Assembly: GCA_029556615.1 (NCBI GenBank)
Contig: JAKQDD010000259.1
Coordinates: 1-64,000, forward strand
DNA from: Verrucomicrobiota bacterium
Lineage (GTDB): Bacteria > Verrucomicrobiota > Verrucomicrobiia > Limisphaerales > J093
Direction: 5' to 3'
Length of the DNA: 64,000 bases
Positions 18,001 to 27,300 of the stretch are shown in pieces. Made by a program: the position numbers and the translations under genes. The notes under the pieces are model-generated. The model did no database searches. It was given only the letters and a program-made list of their open reading frames with translations, and had not been told where the DNA came from. Position 1 is the first letter of the stretch. Each line of letters opens with the position of its first letter.

Positions 18001-20702
18001 CGGGTTCCCTGGCCGGAACCACCGTCCTCGGCGCCATCACCAACGCCGTGGTGACCATCGTCGATGACGAGACCCCGGGCAGTGTTGATTTCGCGTTCAA
18101 CCCGGGCCAGGGGGCCAACGGCCCCGTGTACACCGTCGCCGTCCAGAGCGACGACAAGATACTCGCCGGCGGCGTCTTTACCGAATTCGATGGTGTGGTG
18201 CTCAACCGCGTGGTCCGCCTGCATACGGACGGCTACCTGGACAGCTTCTTCAACCCGGGAGCCGGGGCCGACGCCGCCGTTCATGCCCTTGCGCTCCAGG
18301 CCGACGGCCGCATCCTGATCGGCGGCGAGTTCAGGAACTACGACAACCTGTCCGCGATGCGGATCGCGCGCGTGAACGCGGACGGCACGATCGACACCGC
18401 TTTCCAGACCGGCTTTGGCGCGGATGGGATCGTGCGCGCTCTCGGGGTCGGCTTGGACGGGACGATTGTCGTGGGCGGCGACTTTGGCAACATGAGCGGC
18501 GTGGCACGGACCGGCATCGCGCGCCTGATGGCGGACGGTTCGATCGACACGACGTTTGACCCGGGCGTGGGCGCTCCCGGCGGGGTTTACGCCCTGGCGG
18601 TCCAGGCGGACAATCAGGTGGTGGTGGCCGGCGCGTTCAGTGGCGCCGGCGGCGGCGCCTACAATTACATCGCGCGTTTCCGCGCCGACGGCAGCCTCGA
18701 CACCACGTTCGCGTCCGGGACGGGTCCCGACGCCCCCGTGCGCGCCGTGGCGGTTGCGGCCGACGGGCGGATTGTCCTCGGCGGGGACTTCACGAAGTTC
18801 AACAACGTCGATCGCGCGGGCATTGCCCGGCTCAATGCGGACGGGTCGCTCGACACGTCATTCGATCCGGGAACAGGGGTGGACGCCTCGGTCTGGGCGG
18901 TGGCCGTCCAGCCCGACGCGAAGGTCCTGGTCGCCGGAGACTTCACCGAGGTGGGCGGTGTCGAACGGCTCCGGTACGCGCGCCTCAATCCCAACGGGAG
19001 CGTCGACACCGGTTACGAGGTCGGCGAAGGCGCGGACGCCCTCGTCCGGGCTTTGGCCGTGCAGTCGGACACGGCTATGGCGATCGGCGGCGACTTCACC
19101 CACGCGAACGGTCTGCCGCGAAACCGGGTGGCCCGGATCCATGGCGATGAGAAGTTCATCCTGAGCGCCCTCCAATTCAGCGCCGCGTTTTATCGCGCCG
19201 CCGAGAATGCCAAGGAAGCGACGATCACCGTCCTCCGCAGCGGCGACCTGCAGACGGCAGTCACGGTCGACTACGCGACCCGGGACGGTTCCGCCCAGGC
19301 CGGAGCTGATTATACCGCCACCCAGGGCACGCTGCAATTCGCAGTCAATGACACCGTCAAGACCTTCAAAGTGCCGGTGCTCGATGACACCTTGCCCGAA
19401 GGGGATGAAACCGTGTTCCTGATCCTCACCAACCTGCCGACAGGCTACAGCCGCAGCGGCCAGTTGACGGCCACGCTGACAATCGAGGACAACGAGAGCG
19501 CCATCGCGTTCAGCGCGGCCGTGTTCCGGGCGGACGAGAACGCTGGCAACGCCGCGGTGGTCGTCCGCCGCACCGGACCGAGCGGGGATGCGGCCGCGGT
19601 GGATTACGCCACGCGCGATGGATCGGCCGTTGCCGGGAGCGATTACCAGTCCGTCGCCGGCACTCTCGAGTTCGCTGCGGGCGAGACCGAGAAGTCTTTT
19701 GATGTCCCGTTGATCGACGACACCGATCCCGAGGACGCCGAGACGGTGGTCCTCGAGCTCGCCAATCCGCAGGGCGGCGGCGTGCTCGGAAGCCAGAGCC
19801 AGGCGAGCCTCGTGATCGTGGACAACGATCGCGTCGAGTTCTACAGCCTCAACATCACCGCGCCCGCGGGCGGCACGGTCACCCCCGGCTCGGGCCCCTA
19901 CCCCGCCGGCTCGACGCAATCCCTCGCCGCCACCCCAGACCGCGATTTCGCCTTCGTCGGCTGGGAAGGCACGGTGACCTCGACCGATAATCCGTTGGTT
20001 CTCCTGATGGACCGGAACTACACGATCACGGCCCGCTTCGCGCCCACGACGGCGACCTACACTTTCGAGCCGCCGTTCACGGCGGCAGCCCTCGCCGCCC
20101 CGCCCTGGGCGAACTCGGCGACTGCCCCTTGGCAGCTGCAGTCCACAACCGCCGCCGCCGGCAGGTTCGCCTTGCGGTCCGGGCCGCTCGGCAACGGCCA
20201 GGAGAGCGTGCTCGAATTCGCCGCCAACACCCTTGCCGGCGCCGTGGCGTTTGACCTGAAGGTCAGCTCCGAAGCGAATTGGGACTTCCTCGAATTCTAC
20301 GTCAATGGCGTCAGAATGCAGCGGTGGTCCGGGGAGGTGGGATGGCAACGGTACGTGGTCAACGTGGGGGCCGGACGCAACCGGTTCGCCTGGCGCTACG
20401 TCAAGGATGCCAATTTCAGCATCGGCGCCGACGCGGCCTACATCGACAATCTGTATGTCCCGCTCGATGTGCCTGATCCAACCGATCCGGCGCCGCGGTT
20501 GGAGCTGACCGCGCTGCCGGGGAATCTCCTGAGTCTGGATGTCCAGGGCAAGAGGGGACTCTCGTACGTGGTGCAATCGAGCGCCGATTTCCGGACCTGG
20601 ACGAGCTTCTCGACGAACGTGCTCCAGGGGACCAACGTGACTCTCATCCTGCCGCTCGATCCGGCGCAACCCAAGGTCTTCTACCGCGCTTACACGCCGT
20701 AG
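12087..20702 (+). CDS. Giant exported metzincin-like protein with Calx-beta and delta-60 repeats
   Basis: The product has 2871 residues. ATG 12087 gives a signal or anchor segment (IVGGLSAAMVLVFLGQAGF). Residues about 330-690 form a peptidase-like domain whose HELGHVYGLGH at 453 matches the metzincin HExxHxxGxxH motif; M6-like is my best guess. A PKD domain and a carboxypeptidase-regulatory-like domain follow. About nine Calx-beta domains run from nt 14660 to 18080; most end in DDD/DND-type Ca-binding turns. Seven delta-60 repeats (18085-19155, each about 51 residues, GGxF and ARLNADG motifs) are consistent with one seven-bladed propeller. Two more Calx-beta domains, an InlB-type repeat, the jelly-roll-like domain and the terminal module ending VFYRAYTP complete it. 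It is probably a Ca-dependent surface protein. The start lies 22 bases after coaE. Confidence 0.83.
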   Translation: MKHAKWIVGGLSAAMVLVFLGQAGFRTRNAPVPGGRAEALAPSPTPPVKLLTIEAVPSSRHAAPAQTAARTPASSPAAEVVSAYAAFDAWAAGWLEPETGAGRPDLETGRQLAVARLDALAREIKVNPRKALERAVPWRVRQALPQELQPLLEEVISGRGNLEVYWVSPRPGSDYREFPDGKMRYFILSGSGRVFRAYVYGSRRAQMTQKNIAVHGIAVGEVLALHEDPARVLDADESAAVLASGQAAAAAGCAVCGKTEAAGRPPLLMDFGGQWIRVCDASHGAELNTTLAEADRQARVGLASAGGAGPADNPVWTMPPPEHPNGSCGTKRVLYLRLVFPDDTRVPITESEAQAVMHEVNDFYVEASYNKTALIATISPVLTLPYPKLDYSFEGPGAILMDAVAAALSAGYDATTYDIIMMRHPNVPGFEWGGLGGGGVTWLQGSDAGLAIHELGHVYGLGHANFWETRRPVLPPNPNNNPFDIDSVVGHDSVIGVGDDIEYGDIYDVMGSGGGEGPTSSTQVSAFRGHFNAIGKKILGWLTEAYIGNATSSSTNRIYVHDVPHLVDGRQYALRVPKDAQRTYWVSARTRITTNPWEQNGVELHWASWQQANGYSDLLDTTPGSRHGRDDAAILVGRTYADEESKVYITPVAKGGAGEETWYDIVVHTGVDTDNVPPEVTVTASTNVVAVGGAIQFTAAASDPNADALSYYWSFSDDQIVGNTPVVSRMFTAQGEYVVRCDVSDMKGGTTSKHVVVTVGSPATLRISGVVADTFGNPVRDVRISNGALTEGSYEYLTNYQWTYTDSDGAFTLVNLAAGNHPVSAFLNGYVTKPLNFNSPIVLVDRDAEGVQFLATPRTVVTALTLTNADAVAGTAGTFALTRTGDTNTALQAVFLLGGSAQAGPDYEDLTNIVTQTNVVPTPFGDSEGTYDFYAVDFPTGVVTVNVDIKPPGGVTDSIDKQAILTLMYPLQVMRIVFTNGDSGTMETNTNYINYSGWELLPVNGVDTWFQNYSDYLPAWPGEARMTLSAKPATRPIVSIVALSPVATENQDDAGLLVLTRSGLTSEPVTVKLRIEGTATGGSDYAALPTTVTLPAGATFVNLPVVARPDLYLEGNEQVLASIEADAAYDIAAGSAGVTIVDNDLPTVTVVATDKVGAELNRETGTFVFTRQGDLTRSLTVNYFVSGTAVPGADYATLPGSAVIPAGQPSVSVLVTPRDNGAKDGGKTVEVFLTDSPIYNIGTPNTATVAILDRALPVVSVTATDNAAAEPAETGEFVLTRSGDVNRELIVKVRMTGTAKELGDYTAVGTRLRFPPTIGRITVTLTPIDDRLREDSEYAIIEVLPSTDYTLGAEYQAAVTIADDDSGSLPAVGFNFLTGSGPEDWGAALMAVSISANPAAEDVPITVHYKVTGGTALPDVDYPLLTATGMVVFPYSDDPYTNRTQLLALPINPNDLPESNRTLVITLLEPPSWISNWVTTNDITITNEVGEPVQTNEVVTNSLIVGIPMNGQFDVYKTHTYTILDDDASIVSVSAPSAEAREEGAKPGMFLLTREGTTNSSQRVLVQLGGYASNGSDYQTLTNVYVFAPGVTEIEIPVYPIDDPTQEYREDVVMTILETPGATIGGGSATVTIDDNDGTIEFAQTAYTAVESVGVARIPIRRTGNANGATTVDYVVSAGTATPGVDFVSTNGTVAFAAGEAVQYLPIAILDDLEVEAGETITLTLLNQGGGIPLGGQTIATLTLIDDDTAIEFSQAEFRANENGTNAIITLRRLGILEGTAVVDLTATNETAIGGEDFVATNLTVTLGAGVSNLTVAVRLLDDVLVETNETFLLTLATNAASTTSLGPQAVARVVIADDDCALGFAAAETRVNEFERLVSITIERAGGTVNPVSVDYATTNDTAKAGSDYLAASGTLSFLGDAYVLAPDGSGTLVFRAGETAKTIQVRVLDDALGEGNEAFQVALRNPKGPAGSLAGTTVLGAITNAVVTIVDDETPGSVDFAFNPGQGANGPVYTVAVQSDDKILAGGVFTEFDGVVLNRVVRLHTDGYLDSFFNPGAGADAAVHALALQADGRILIGGEFRNYDNLSAMRIARVNADGTIDTAFQTGFGADGIVRALGVGLDGTIVVGGDFGNMSGVARTGIARLMADGSIDTTFDPGVGAPGGVYALAVQADNQVVVAGAFSGAGGGAYNYIARFRADGSLDTTFASGTGPDAPVRAVAVAADGRIVLGGDFTKFNNVDRAGIARLNADGSLDTSFDPGTGVDASVWAVAVQPDAKVLVAGDFTEVGGVERLRYARLNPNGSVDTGYEVGEGADALVRALAVQSDTAMAIGGDFTHANGLPRNRVARIHGDEKFILSALQFSAAFYRAAENAKEATITVLRSGDLQTAVTVDYATRDGSAQAGADYTATQGTLQFAVNDTVKTFKVPVLDDTLPEGDETVFLILTNLPTGYSRSGQLTATLTIEDNESAIAFSAAVFRADENAGNAAVVVRRTGPSGDAAAVDYATRDGSAVAGSDYQSVAGTLEFAAGETEKSFDVPLIDDTDPEDAETVVLELANPQGGGVLGSQSQASLVIVDNDRVEFYSLNITAPAGGTVTPGSGPYPAGSTQSLAATPDRDFAFVGWEGTVTSTDNPLVLLMDRNYTITARFAPTTATYTFEPPFTAAALAAPPWANSATAPWQLQSTTAAAGRFALRSGPLGNGQESVLEFAANTLAGAVAFDLKVSSEANWDFLEFYVNGVRMQRWSGEVGWQRYVVNVGAGRNRFAWRYVKDANFSIGADAAYIDNLYVPLDVPDPTDPAPRLELTALPGNLLSLDVQGKRGLSYVVQSSADFRTWTSFSTNVLQGTNVTLILPLDPAQPKVFYRAYTP

Positions 20703-20768
20703 TGCCCCGATTCACAAGAATCACAGTCTGTCTGCAGAGCGGGGGATGCGGCGTGTCCCAGTCCCCTC

Positions 20769-23700
20769 ATGCACCGCTCGATCTATCTCTCGCTGGCCCT
20801 CGTCGCCGCCCGGCTCCTGGCCGCTGATGGCGATGGGCAGGACCTTCGGCTGATCCCCTTCCCGAAGGCGGTGGATCGCCGATCCGGCGGCTTCGCTTTG
20901 ACCGGGCCGCTCCGGCTCGAGGTCCCCGGAGGCCTGTCGAAAACGCTCGGGAGCTTGCTGAACGAAGAGCTCGAGCGCGCCGGTCTGAAGTCCGCGCCCG
21001 TAAAGGGAACGGAGTCCGGGGGATTCCGCTTCCGGCTTGCGGCGGACGGAGCGGCCGGCGATGTTCCCGCCCTGCCGCCGGGAGACTCTCCGGAATCCTA
21101 CACGCTCGAGGTGCGCCCCGGGGAAGCCGTCTGCGTGGCGACGACTGCCTCAGGCCTGGTGCACGGTCTGCAGACGCTCCGTCAACTGATTCGGGCCAAT
21201 CGGCAGGGCGACCGCGTGCCGTGCCTCCGGGTTCGTGACTGGCCGTCGTTGCGTTGGCGGTGTTTCCAGGACGATCTGACCCGGGGTCCGAGCTCGAAGC
21301 TCGAGACGCTCAAGTTCGAGGCGTCTCTTGCCTCGTATCTGAAGTTGAACCTGATGACGTACTACATGGAGTCCCAGTACGCCTTCAAGAAGCACCCGAA
21401 GATCGGCCCCCCGGATGGCTCACTCACCCCCGAAGACCTTTCCGCGCTCGTGGCCCACGCTCGATCGCTCCACATGGACATTCTCGGGAACCAGCAGTCG
21501 TTCGGGCACTTCGGCAATATCCTCAAGCATCCGGACTACGCCTCCTTGCGGGAGACGGCAGATGTGCTCACGCCGGTGCGCGACGAGACGTATCAGCTCT
21601 TGGACGACTTGTATTCGGAGGTCTGCCCGTTGTTGCCGTTCCCCTGGTTCAATGTCTGCTGCGACGAGACGTGGGGTTTGGGAACCGGCCCCGCGCGGGA
21701 GCTCGCCGCGACGATTGGTGTCGGCGGCGTCTACGTCCGCCATATCCGCCGCGTGCACGATCTGCTTCGGGATCGGTACGGCAAACGCATGATGATGTGG
21801 GGCGACATCATCCTCCAGCATCCGGACCATCTCGATCAAGTCCCCAAGGAGACCATCCTGTTGACCTGGGGATATGACGCGCGCGCCAGTTTCGAGGATC
21901 AGATCGTCCCCTTCGCCAAGTCCGGGTACGAGTTCTTCGTGTGTCCGGGCGTGAACAACTGGAGCCGGATCCTGCCGGACTTTGGCGTGGCGGTGACCAA
22001 CATCCGGCATTTCGTCCGGGATGGTGTGAAGCACGGCGCCCTGGGCATGCTGAACACGGATTGGGAGGACGATGGGGAAGCGATCAACGCCGTGAAATGG
22101 CATGCCGACGCCTGGGCGGCCGAATGCGCCTGGACCGGCGCCACGACTCCTGTCGCGACTTTCAACCGGCGCGTCGGCGCCGTGCTGTTCGGCGAGGCGG
22201 GCGACCATTTCGGCCGCGCCGTCGAGTTGCTCGAGCGCACCCATCGACTGCCCGCCATGAAGGGCATGTTCAACGCGCGGTTCTGGGAACGCGACTTCGT
22301 CCCCAAAACGAAGCCGGCTGCCGTGCAATCCGCCGCTGCCGAGTTGCTGGCGATTGTGCGGCCGGCGATCGAGCACCTGCGGGCATGCCGACGTGAAGCG
22401 CGATGCCATTCGGAGGTGCTCGATGCCTTCCTGTTCGGCGCCCGCCGCATGGAGCGGATCGGCCAGCGGATGCTCGATGGGCTCGAGGCGGCGCAGCGCT
22501 ACGAGGCGGCGCATGCGGCGGCCGCCGGGGCGGAAGCCCTGGCCCCGATCGAACAGCTCATCCGCAGCAACCGGGACGCCCACGAGAGGCTGGGACGCGA
22601 GTTCGCCGCCCTCTGGCTGGCCGAGAGCAAGCCGTACGCGCTCGACTGGACCTTGCGACGTTACACCAATCGGGTGGCCGAGTACGACGCGCTCCTGGGC
22701 CGGTTGGCCGCTGCGGCGGACGGCGCACGTTCGGGTCGGCCCCTGCCCGCTCCGGAGATCATCGGGCTGGCGCTTCCCAGGCGTCCGACCCGCTGCCTGC
22801 AGCCGGATCGGACCCCGAAGGCTCCGCTCGCCCCCGAGCTCTCCTGGGCGGATCCGGCGGCGACGCACCGACTCGGCTTGACCATCCAGGCGGGCGGACA
22901 GGACCGCTTTCATCTGCCCGTCGAGGTGTTGCTTTCGTTGCCATCCGAGCTGGCTGGCAAGCCGGTGCGAGCGTTTGCCGTAAACGCTGAATCGTCGGCC
23001 CGCCGCGAACTGCTGGCCCAACTGGAGCCCGCCGGTGAAGCCGGCAACAGCCGCCTCAGCTTTATCGTCGACGGCCGACTCGGGAGGGAAGAGACGGCAT
23101 TGGTTCATGTCTACCTGGGTGCCACGGCATCCGCCAGTTCCCTGCCAGGGGCGGTCCGCACGCGCCCCGAGGCCGGCGGTGGCCACTGGATCGAGAACGA
23201 TCGGGTTCGCGCGTTCCTGGGAGCAGAAGGCGCGCACATCTACCGATGGGAAGTGAAGTCGGCCGCGGATCGCGATCTGACCATGCCAGGCGGAAGCGGT
23301 TGGGCGGGCTTTGGCGACATCGCCTCCCATCGTCAGTCGCCCTATCGCATCGAGTGCACGGCACGCGGCCCCGCCGTGGTCGAGTTCCGATGCCTGGATC
23401 CAGCGGGCCACGAGAAGATCGTGCGGTTCTTCGGCGGTGCCAGTTGGATCGAGGTGTTCCTGGGCGAGCCCACGCCGTTGTACTGGGACTTTGACGATCC
23501 CAAGAACTTCGCCGCCGACGGTCCGACGCCCGGGACATGGCTTTTCTCGAATGGGCAATCGGGGCCGGTGGGGCGGGAAGCGGACGGTGTGCCGGCGCAG
23601 GTCAACGCGGCTGGCACCCGCTGGGGGATCAAGTTCAACGCCGGGAAACTCGCGCTGGGGTTGATCACTCCGGGAGCCGACACGACGCACCTTGTCGCGC

Positions 23701-24110
23701 CGGGTGCCGGTGCCGGCGGGGTCGGCATCGAGAGCTCGCCGCCCGCGCAGCACTTCGTCACCTTCGCCGGGCTGCTGGATGGGACACCGACCGAGACGAT
23801 GAGTCGCCTCGAGTGCACGCTCGATCTCCGGCGGCCCGTCGCAATCCAGATTCACCCGATCCAGACACTGGGGACGACGCAGTCGGGTGGCGCACCGGCT
23901 GCGGCGTTGACATCGGAATGGGCCATGATCGAGGTGGCGATGGACGAGGTGTTCTATGATCCCCAGGTCATGATGCTCCGCTTCCGCGAGTGGCTCAAGA
24001 CGCCCGAGGGAGGCGTTTGGTTTGCTTGGGCAGCAGACGCCGCGCGGGTCGGCGTGGCCGCTGCCAGAGACGCAAACGGAGCAAGACCTGCGACAAGGCT
24101 GGGCAATTGA
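20769..24110 (+). CDS. Exported GH20-like glycosidase (beta-N-acetylhexosaminidase family) with long C-terminal extension
   Basis: The product has 1113 residues. The N-terminus is a short signal peptide (MHRSIYLSLALVAARLLA). The N-terminal part has a GH20-type domain 2 (IPFPKAV near the start; YTLEVRPGEAVCV), then a barrel beginning RVRDWPSLRWRCFQDD. The catalytic Asp-Glu pair typical of GH20 is seen as CCDETW (Asp299, Glu300). GH20 enzymes remove terminal N-acetylhexosamine by substrate-assisted catalysis. After about residue 480 there is a helical stretch and then about 450 residues of beta-rich sequence I cannot assign. That is longer than most GH20 enzymes. It is probably secreted and active on chitin, host or peptidoglycan-derived glycans. 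It lies 66 bases after the giant gene and ends the plus-strand block. Confidence 0.75.
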   Translation: MHRSIYLSLALVAARLLAADGDGQDLRLIPFPKAVDRRSGGFALTGPLRLEVPGGLSKTLGSLLNEELERAGLKSAPVKGTESGGFRFRLAADGAAGDVPALPPGDSPESYTLEVRPGEAVCVATTASGLVHGLQTLRQLIRANRQGDRVPCLRVRDWPSLRWRCFQDDLTRGPSSKLETLKFEASLASYLKLNLMTYYMESQYAFKKHPKIGPPDGSLTPEDLSALVAHARSLHMDILGNQQSFGHFGNILKHPDYASLRETADVLTPVRDETYQLLDDLYSEVCPLLPFPWFNVCCDETWGLGTGPARELAATIGVGGVYVRHIRRVHDLLRDRYGKRMMMWGDIILQHPDHLDQVPKETILLTWGYDARASFEDQIVPFAKSGYEFFVCPGVNNWSRILPDFGVAVTNIRHFVRDGVKHGALGMLNTDWEDDGEAINAVKWHADAWAAECAWTGATTPVATFNRRVGAVLFGEAGDHFGRAVELLERTHRLPAMKGMFNARFWERDFVPKTKPAAVQSAAAELLAIVRPAIEHLRACRREARCHSEVLDAFLFGARRMERIGQRMLDGLEAAQRYEAAHAAAAGAEALAPIEQLIRSNRDAHERLGREFAALWLAESKPYALDWTLRRYTNRVAEYDALLGRLAAAADGARSGRPLPAPEIIGLALPRRPTRCLQPDRTPKAPLAPELSWADPAATHRLGLTIQAGGQDRFHLPVEVLLSLPSELAGKPVRAFAVNAESSARRELLAQLEPAGEAGNSRLSFIVDGRLGREETALVHVYLGATASASSLPGAVRTRPEAGGGHWIENDRVRAFLGAEGAHIYRWEVKSAADRDLTMPGGSGWAGFGDIASHRQSPYRIECTARGPAVVEFRCLDPAGHEKIVRFFGGASWIEVFLGEPTPLYWDFDDPKNFAADGPTPGTWLFSNGQSGPVGREADGVPAQVNAAGTRWGIKFNAGKLALGLITPGADTTHLVAPGAGAGGVGIESSPPAQHFVTFAGLLDGTPTETMSRLECTLDLRRPVAIQIHPIQTLGTTQSGGAPAAALTSEWAMIEVAMDEVFYDPQVMMLRFREWLKTPEGGVWFAWAADAARVGVAAARDANGARPATRLGN

Positions 24111-24332
24111 CCGGCGCGGTACTCTGGACAGCAGGGATGACGATAGAGTGACAGACTCATTGTCCCCATTCCTGCCAATTTCCTCAATATCCAACTTCTC
24201 CGGCCGTGCTCATTGCGGGCGTCGGTGGACTATGAACCTGGCACTCTATCGCTCGCACAACGATCGAACCTACAACGCGCCTGCCGGGACTTGGCAGACT
24301 GATAACCTGTCACCATGTCGTGCGTTTCTCCG
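24111..24332. other. Intergenic gap between convergent genes
   Basis: Some 222 bases separate the stops of the GH20-like gene and the minus-strand 1344-residue gene. I see no clear hairpin with a T-run, no dispersed element and no protein-like frame. Confidence 0.5.
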
Positions 24333-27300
24333 TCACCGGCCGCGGTCAGCGCCTGCGGCAGCAGGCGGGGAGGAGAGTGACGTCGCCGCCGGTGTGAGCC
24401 GGCGATGGAGGACGGGTTCGAGGGTCTCGATCCGCAGATCGGCCCAGGCGGCCCAGTCGCCGGTCGAGTCATCGCGGGGTCCGGCGTCGGCGATGAGTTT
24501 GAGGCGGATGCGCTGGCCCGCCCAGGGGGAGAGGTTCGCTTCGAGGGGCAGCCATTCGTGCCGGGTGACCGTGGTATGGGCGACAACGGTCTCGATTCCC
24601 GCGGGGTCGACGACCGTCAGTCGGAAGAGGATGCCATCGCCGGGATCGCTGCCATCGCGCTTGCCGACGCTGGCGCGGAAGGCGGCGCGTGGTTGGGTTG
24701 GGAGCTGGATCGGGTCATAGAGGGCAAAGGCAAGGCCGGTGCCCGTCTGCCAGGGGGGATGCATGAAGAGCCCGGCCTTGGCGACTCCGCCGCACTCGAT
24801 CGTCTGCGCATGGACGGTGGCCCCTGACGCGCCGAACTCGGCGGTCTCCTTTTGCCCCCGCAGCACCATCCCAATTCTCGACTGGCCGGGCATTGGGACC
24901 AGGGGCGTCACTTCGCGAACGCAGCGGAGGCCGAGTTCGAGCCGCTGTGCCATCGCGTCCGATCGAAGCTCGATGGGCAGCGTGATCGTCGATTCCACGC
25001 TGGGGTCGCCGAGGTCGATATCGAGGGTGACCTTCTCCCGGGGGTTTGCTGTGAACGAGCGTGTGGCGGTCCCCGCCTGCAGTGTGAAGTCGGTGGGATT
25101 CGGCAGGTGGCTGACCACGCGGATTTGGAGGCGGTCGCCCTCGAGCCTCGCGTCGAGGTCCGCGAGCGAGGTGACCGTGAAATCGATCCAGCGGTTCTCG
25201 AATTCGAGCCAGAGCCGTTGGCCGGGCTTGGCATCGGAGGGAATGCGGATTTCGTGCGATTCCCGGCCGCGGACAGTTACCTGTTCGCCCGGGACGACGA
25301 CATCGCGGTCGGCGGCGAGGTCGGGTTCGCGGTCGGCGGCGTGGGGCTGTGCGGTGAGCCGGTAGCTGAAGGCGTTGGTGGACGGGATCAGGTAGGTGAG
25401 TCCGCGTGCCCTCCGCCATTGGGCGGGGCCGAGTTCCTTGCCTTCCTTGTCCAGTGCGACGGCGGAGGCGACGTCCAGGGCGAATCCGCATTCCACGGTT
25501 CCGTGGGTGAAGATCTCGAACTGGCGGTCTGGCAGGGCGCGGCAGACGGCGGGGCCGTCAGCGGCGGCCTGGGGGAAGCGGGTGAACACGCCGCGGCCGT
25601 CGGCGTAACGGTAGGCGGGGGTCAAGGCGAGGTCAGCGCGGTGGCCGTTGGTGTCGCCGCAGAACACGTCGAGGGTTCCGTCGCCGGACCAGCCGGCGAA
25701 GCCGTTGGGTGGGAGGTCGAGGAGTCGGCCGAAGGCGAGGGCGCGGAGGCGCTCGCTGCGGTGGCCGTTGGCGGCGGTGACTGTGCCGTCCGCATACCGG
25801 GTGACGACCTGGGAGCGGCGATAGGCGCCGGTGGCCACCGCGTGGGACGTCTCGAGGAGTCGGCCGTCGTCGGTTGCGTAGAGGATTTCGAGGGCGTTGG
25901 TGAGGCAGTAGCGGCTTTGGAGCTGCTGCAGGAGGTAGTAGCTGCGGAGGGCGTTGGCCATCCCGCCTTCCATGACGAGGAAGCCCGGGTGTCCGAACGC
26001 GACGGTGGCGGCGAGGAACCGGTCGATTTCGGTGTCGCGCTCCTCGCGGGTGCGGCGCGGTTGGGGCGCATTGGCATAGAACATATCGAGGTTGCCCATG
26101 CCGAAGTTGCAGCCGAGGTCATGCATTCGTCGCAGGTCGAAGTCGACGAGCCAGGGGTTGTCGGCGGGGCGATAGCTTTGGTCCTGGCCGTAGTTGCCGT
26201 CGGTGAGGCCCATGTAGAAGCAGTGATAATTGCCCTCGGAATAGACGGGGCCGTTCCAGGCCTGTTTCTGGAGGAGCATGATTTCGCCGTAGGCGTAGAA
26301 GACTGCGGCGAACGTTCCGGCCCCGGGCACGCGGGGGTCGTAGTCGACGCGGTGCCAGGGTGCGACGGCGGTATGGACGTCGCAGTAGGCGGTGCTGAAC
26401 TGGAATTTCTGCTGGATCTGAGGCGCCAACCGGGAACAGAACTCGACGGCGCGCGCCGGTTTGGGGGCATAACAGCGCATCCAGGCCCGCTGAAGCTGGT
26501 TGTGCGGATCTCGGGCGACCGTGTCGGTGTTCCAGAATTCGTTCACGGGGGCGAAGTCGGTGAAGTTGTTGTACGGGCCGTAGACGAAGCCCAACGTGTC
26601 CTGCAGGAAGCGGGCGTAGGCGTACGCGCCGGGGTCACCGCCCTTGCCGGGTGCGGCGCGTGTTCGGAACGTGAAACTCTCGCCGCCATCCCGCCAGAGG
26701 GTCTCATGGTCGGTGATGACCACCTGGGTCATGCCGTGGCGGTGGACATCGGCCCAGTACTGCCTGTCGCGGCCACGATCGGACGCCCCGTGGGCGCGCC
26801 AGAGCCGGGTGCCGGTCACCGGTCTCCATGGCGACGGCGGATTAGGGATGGAGGGCAGGACTTCCTCGTAACAGGGCGAGAGGGTGAGAAAGAACCGCTC
26901 GAAGCAATCATTGCGTCGGCCGTTTGTCAGGGGGACATAGCGTGTGCCTCCGTGGTAGACGGCATCGTGGTCGGTCAGCGAGTTGACTGCCCAGAGCACT
27001 GAGCCATTCGAGCGATACCAATCGACCGCACCCGCCAGGAAGAACGGCGCCTCGGAAGGGCCGCAGACCAGCACTGCGGGGCGTCCCCCTTCGGCCGGGT
27101 AGAACGGATTGGTAACCAGCCGGGGGTTGTCGAGGCCGTCTCCGCGCGCGCGGCCGAACCGCACTTCGGCCACGCTCCCGCCAACGGCCCTGACATCGAT
27201 CACCAGCGATTTCGCCCACAGCCGGTAGACGTAAGTGACGTCGGCGGATTCAGGACCGGCGTTCAGTCGCCACCGGGATTGGACGATGTCGTGTTCGAGC

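Noticed and set aside
24852-27002. A 716-codon plus-strand frame inside the 1344-residue minus-strand gene
   Set aside because: It is Gly/Ala/Val/Glu-rich without motifs or signal peptide and is typical antisense; the minus-strand frame has a signal peptide and domain-like segments.
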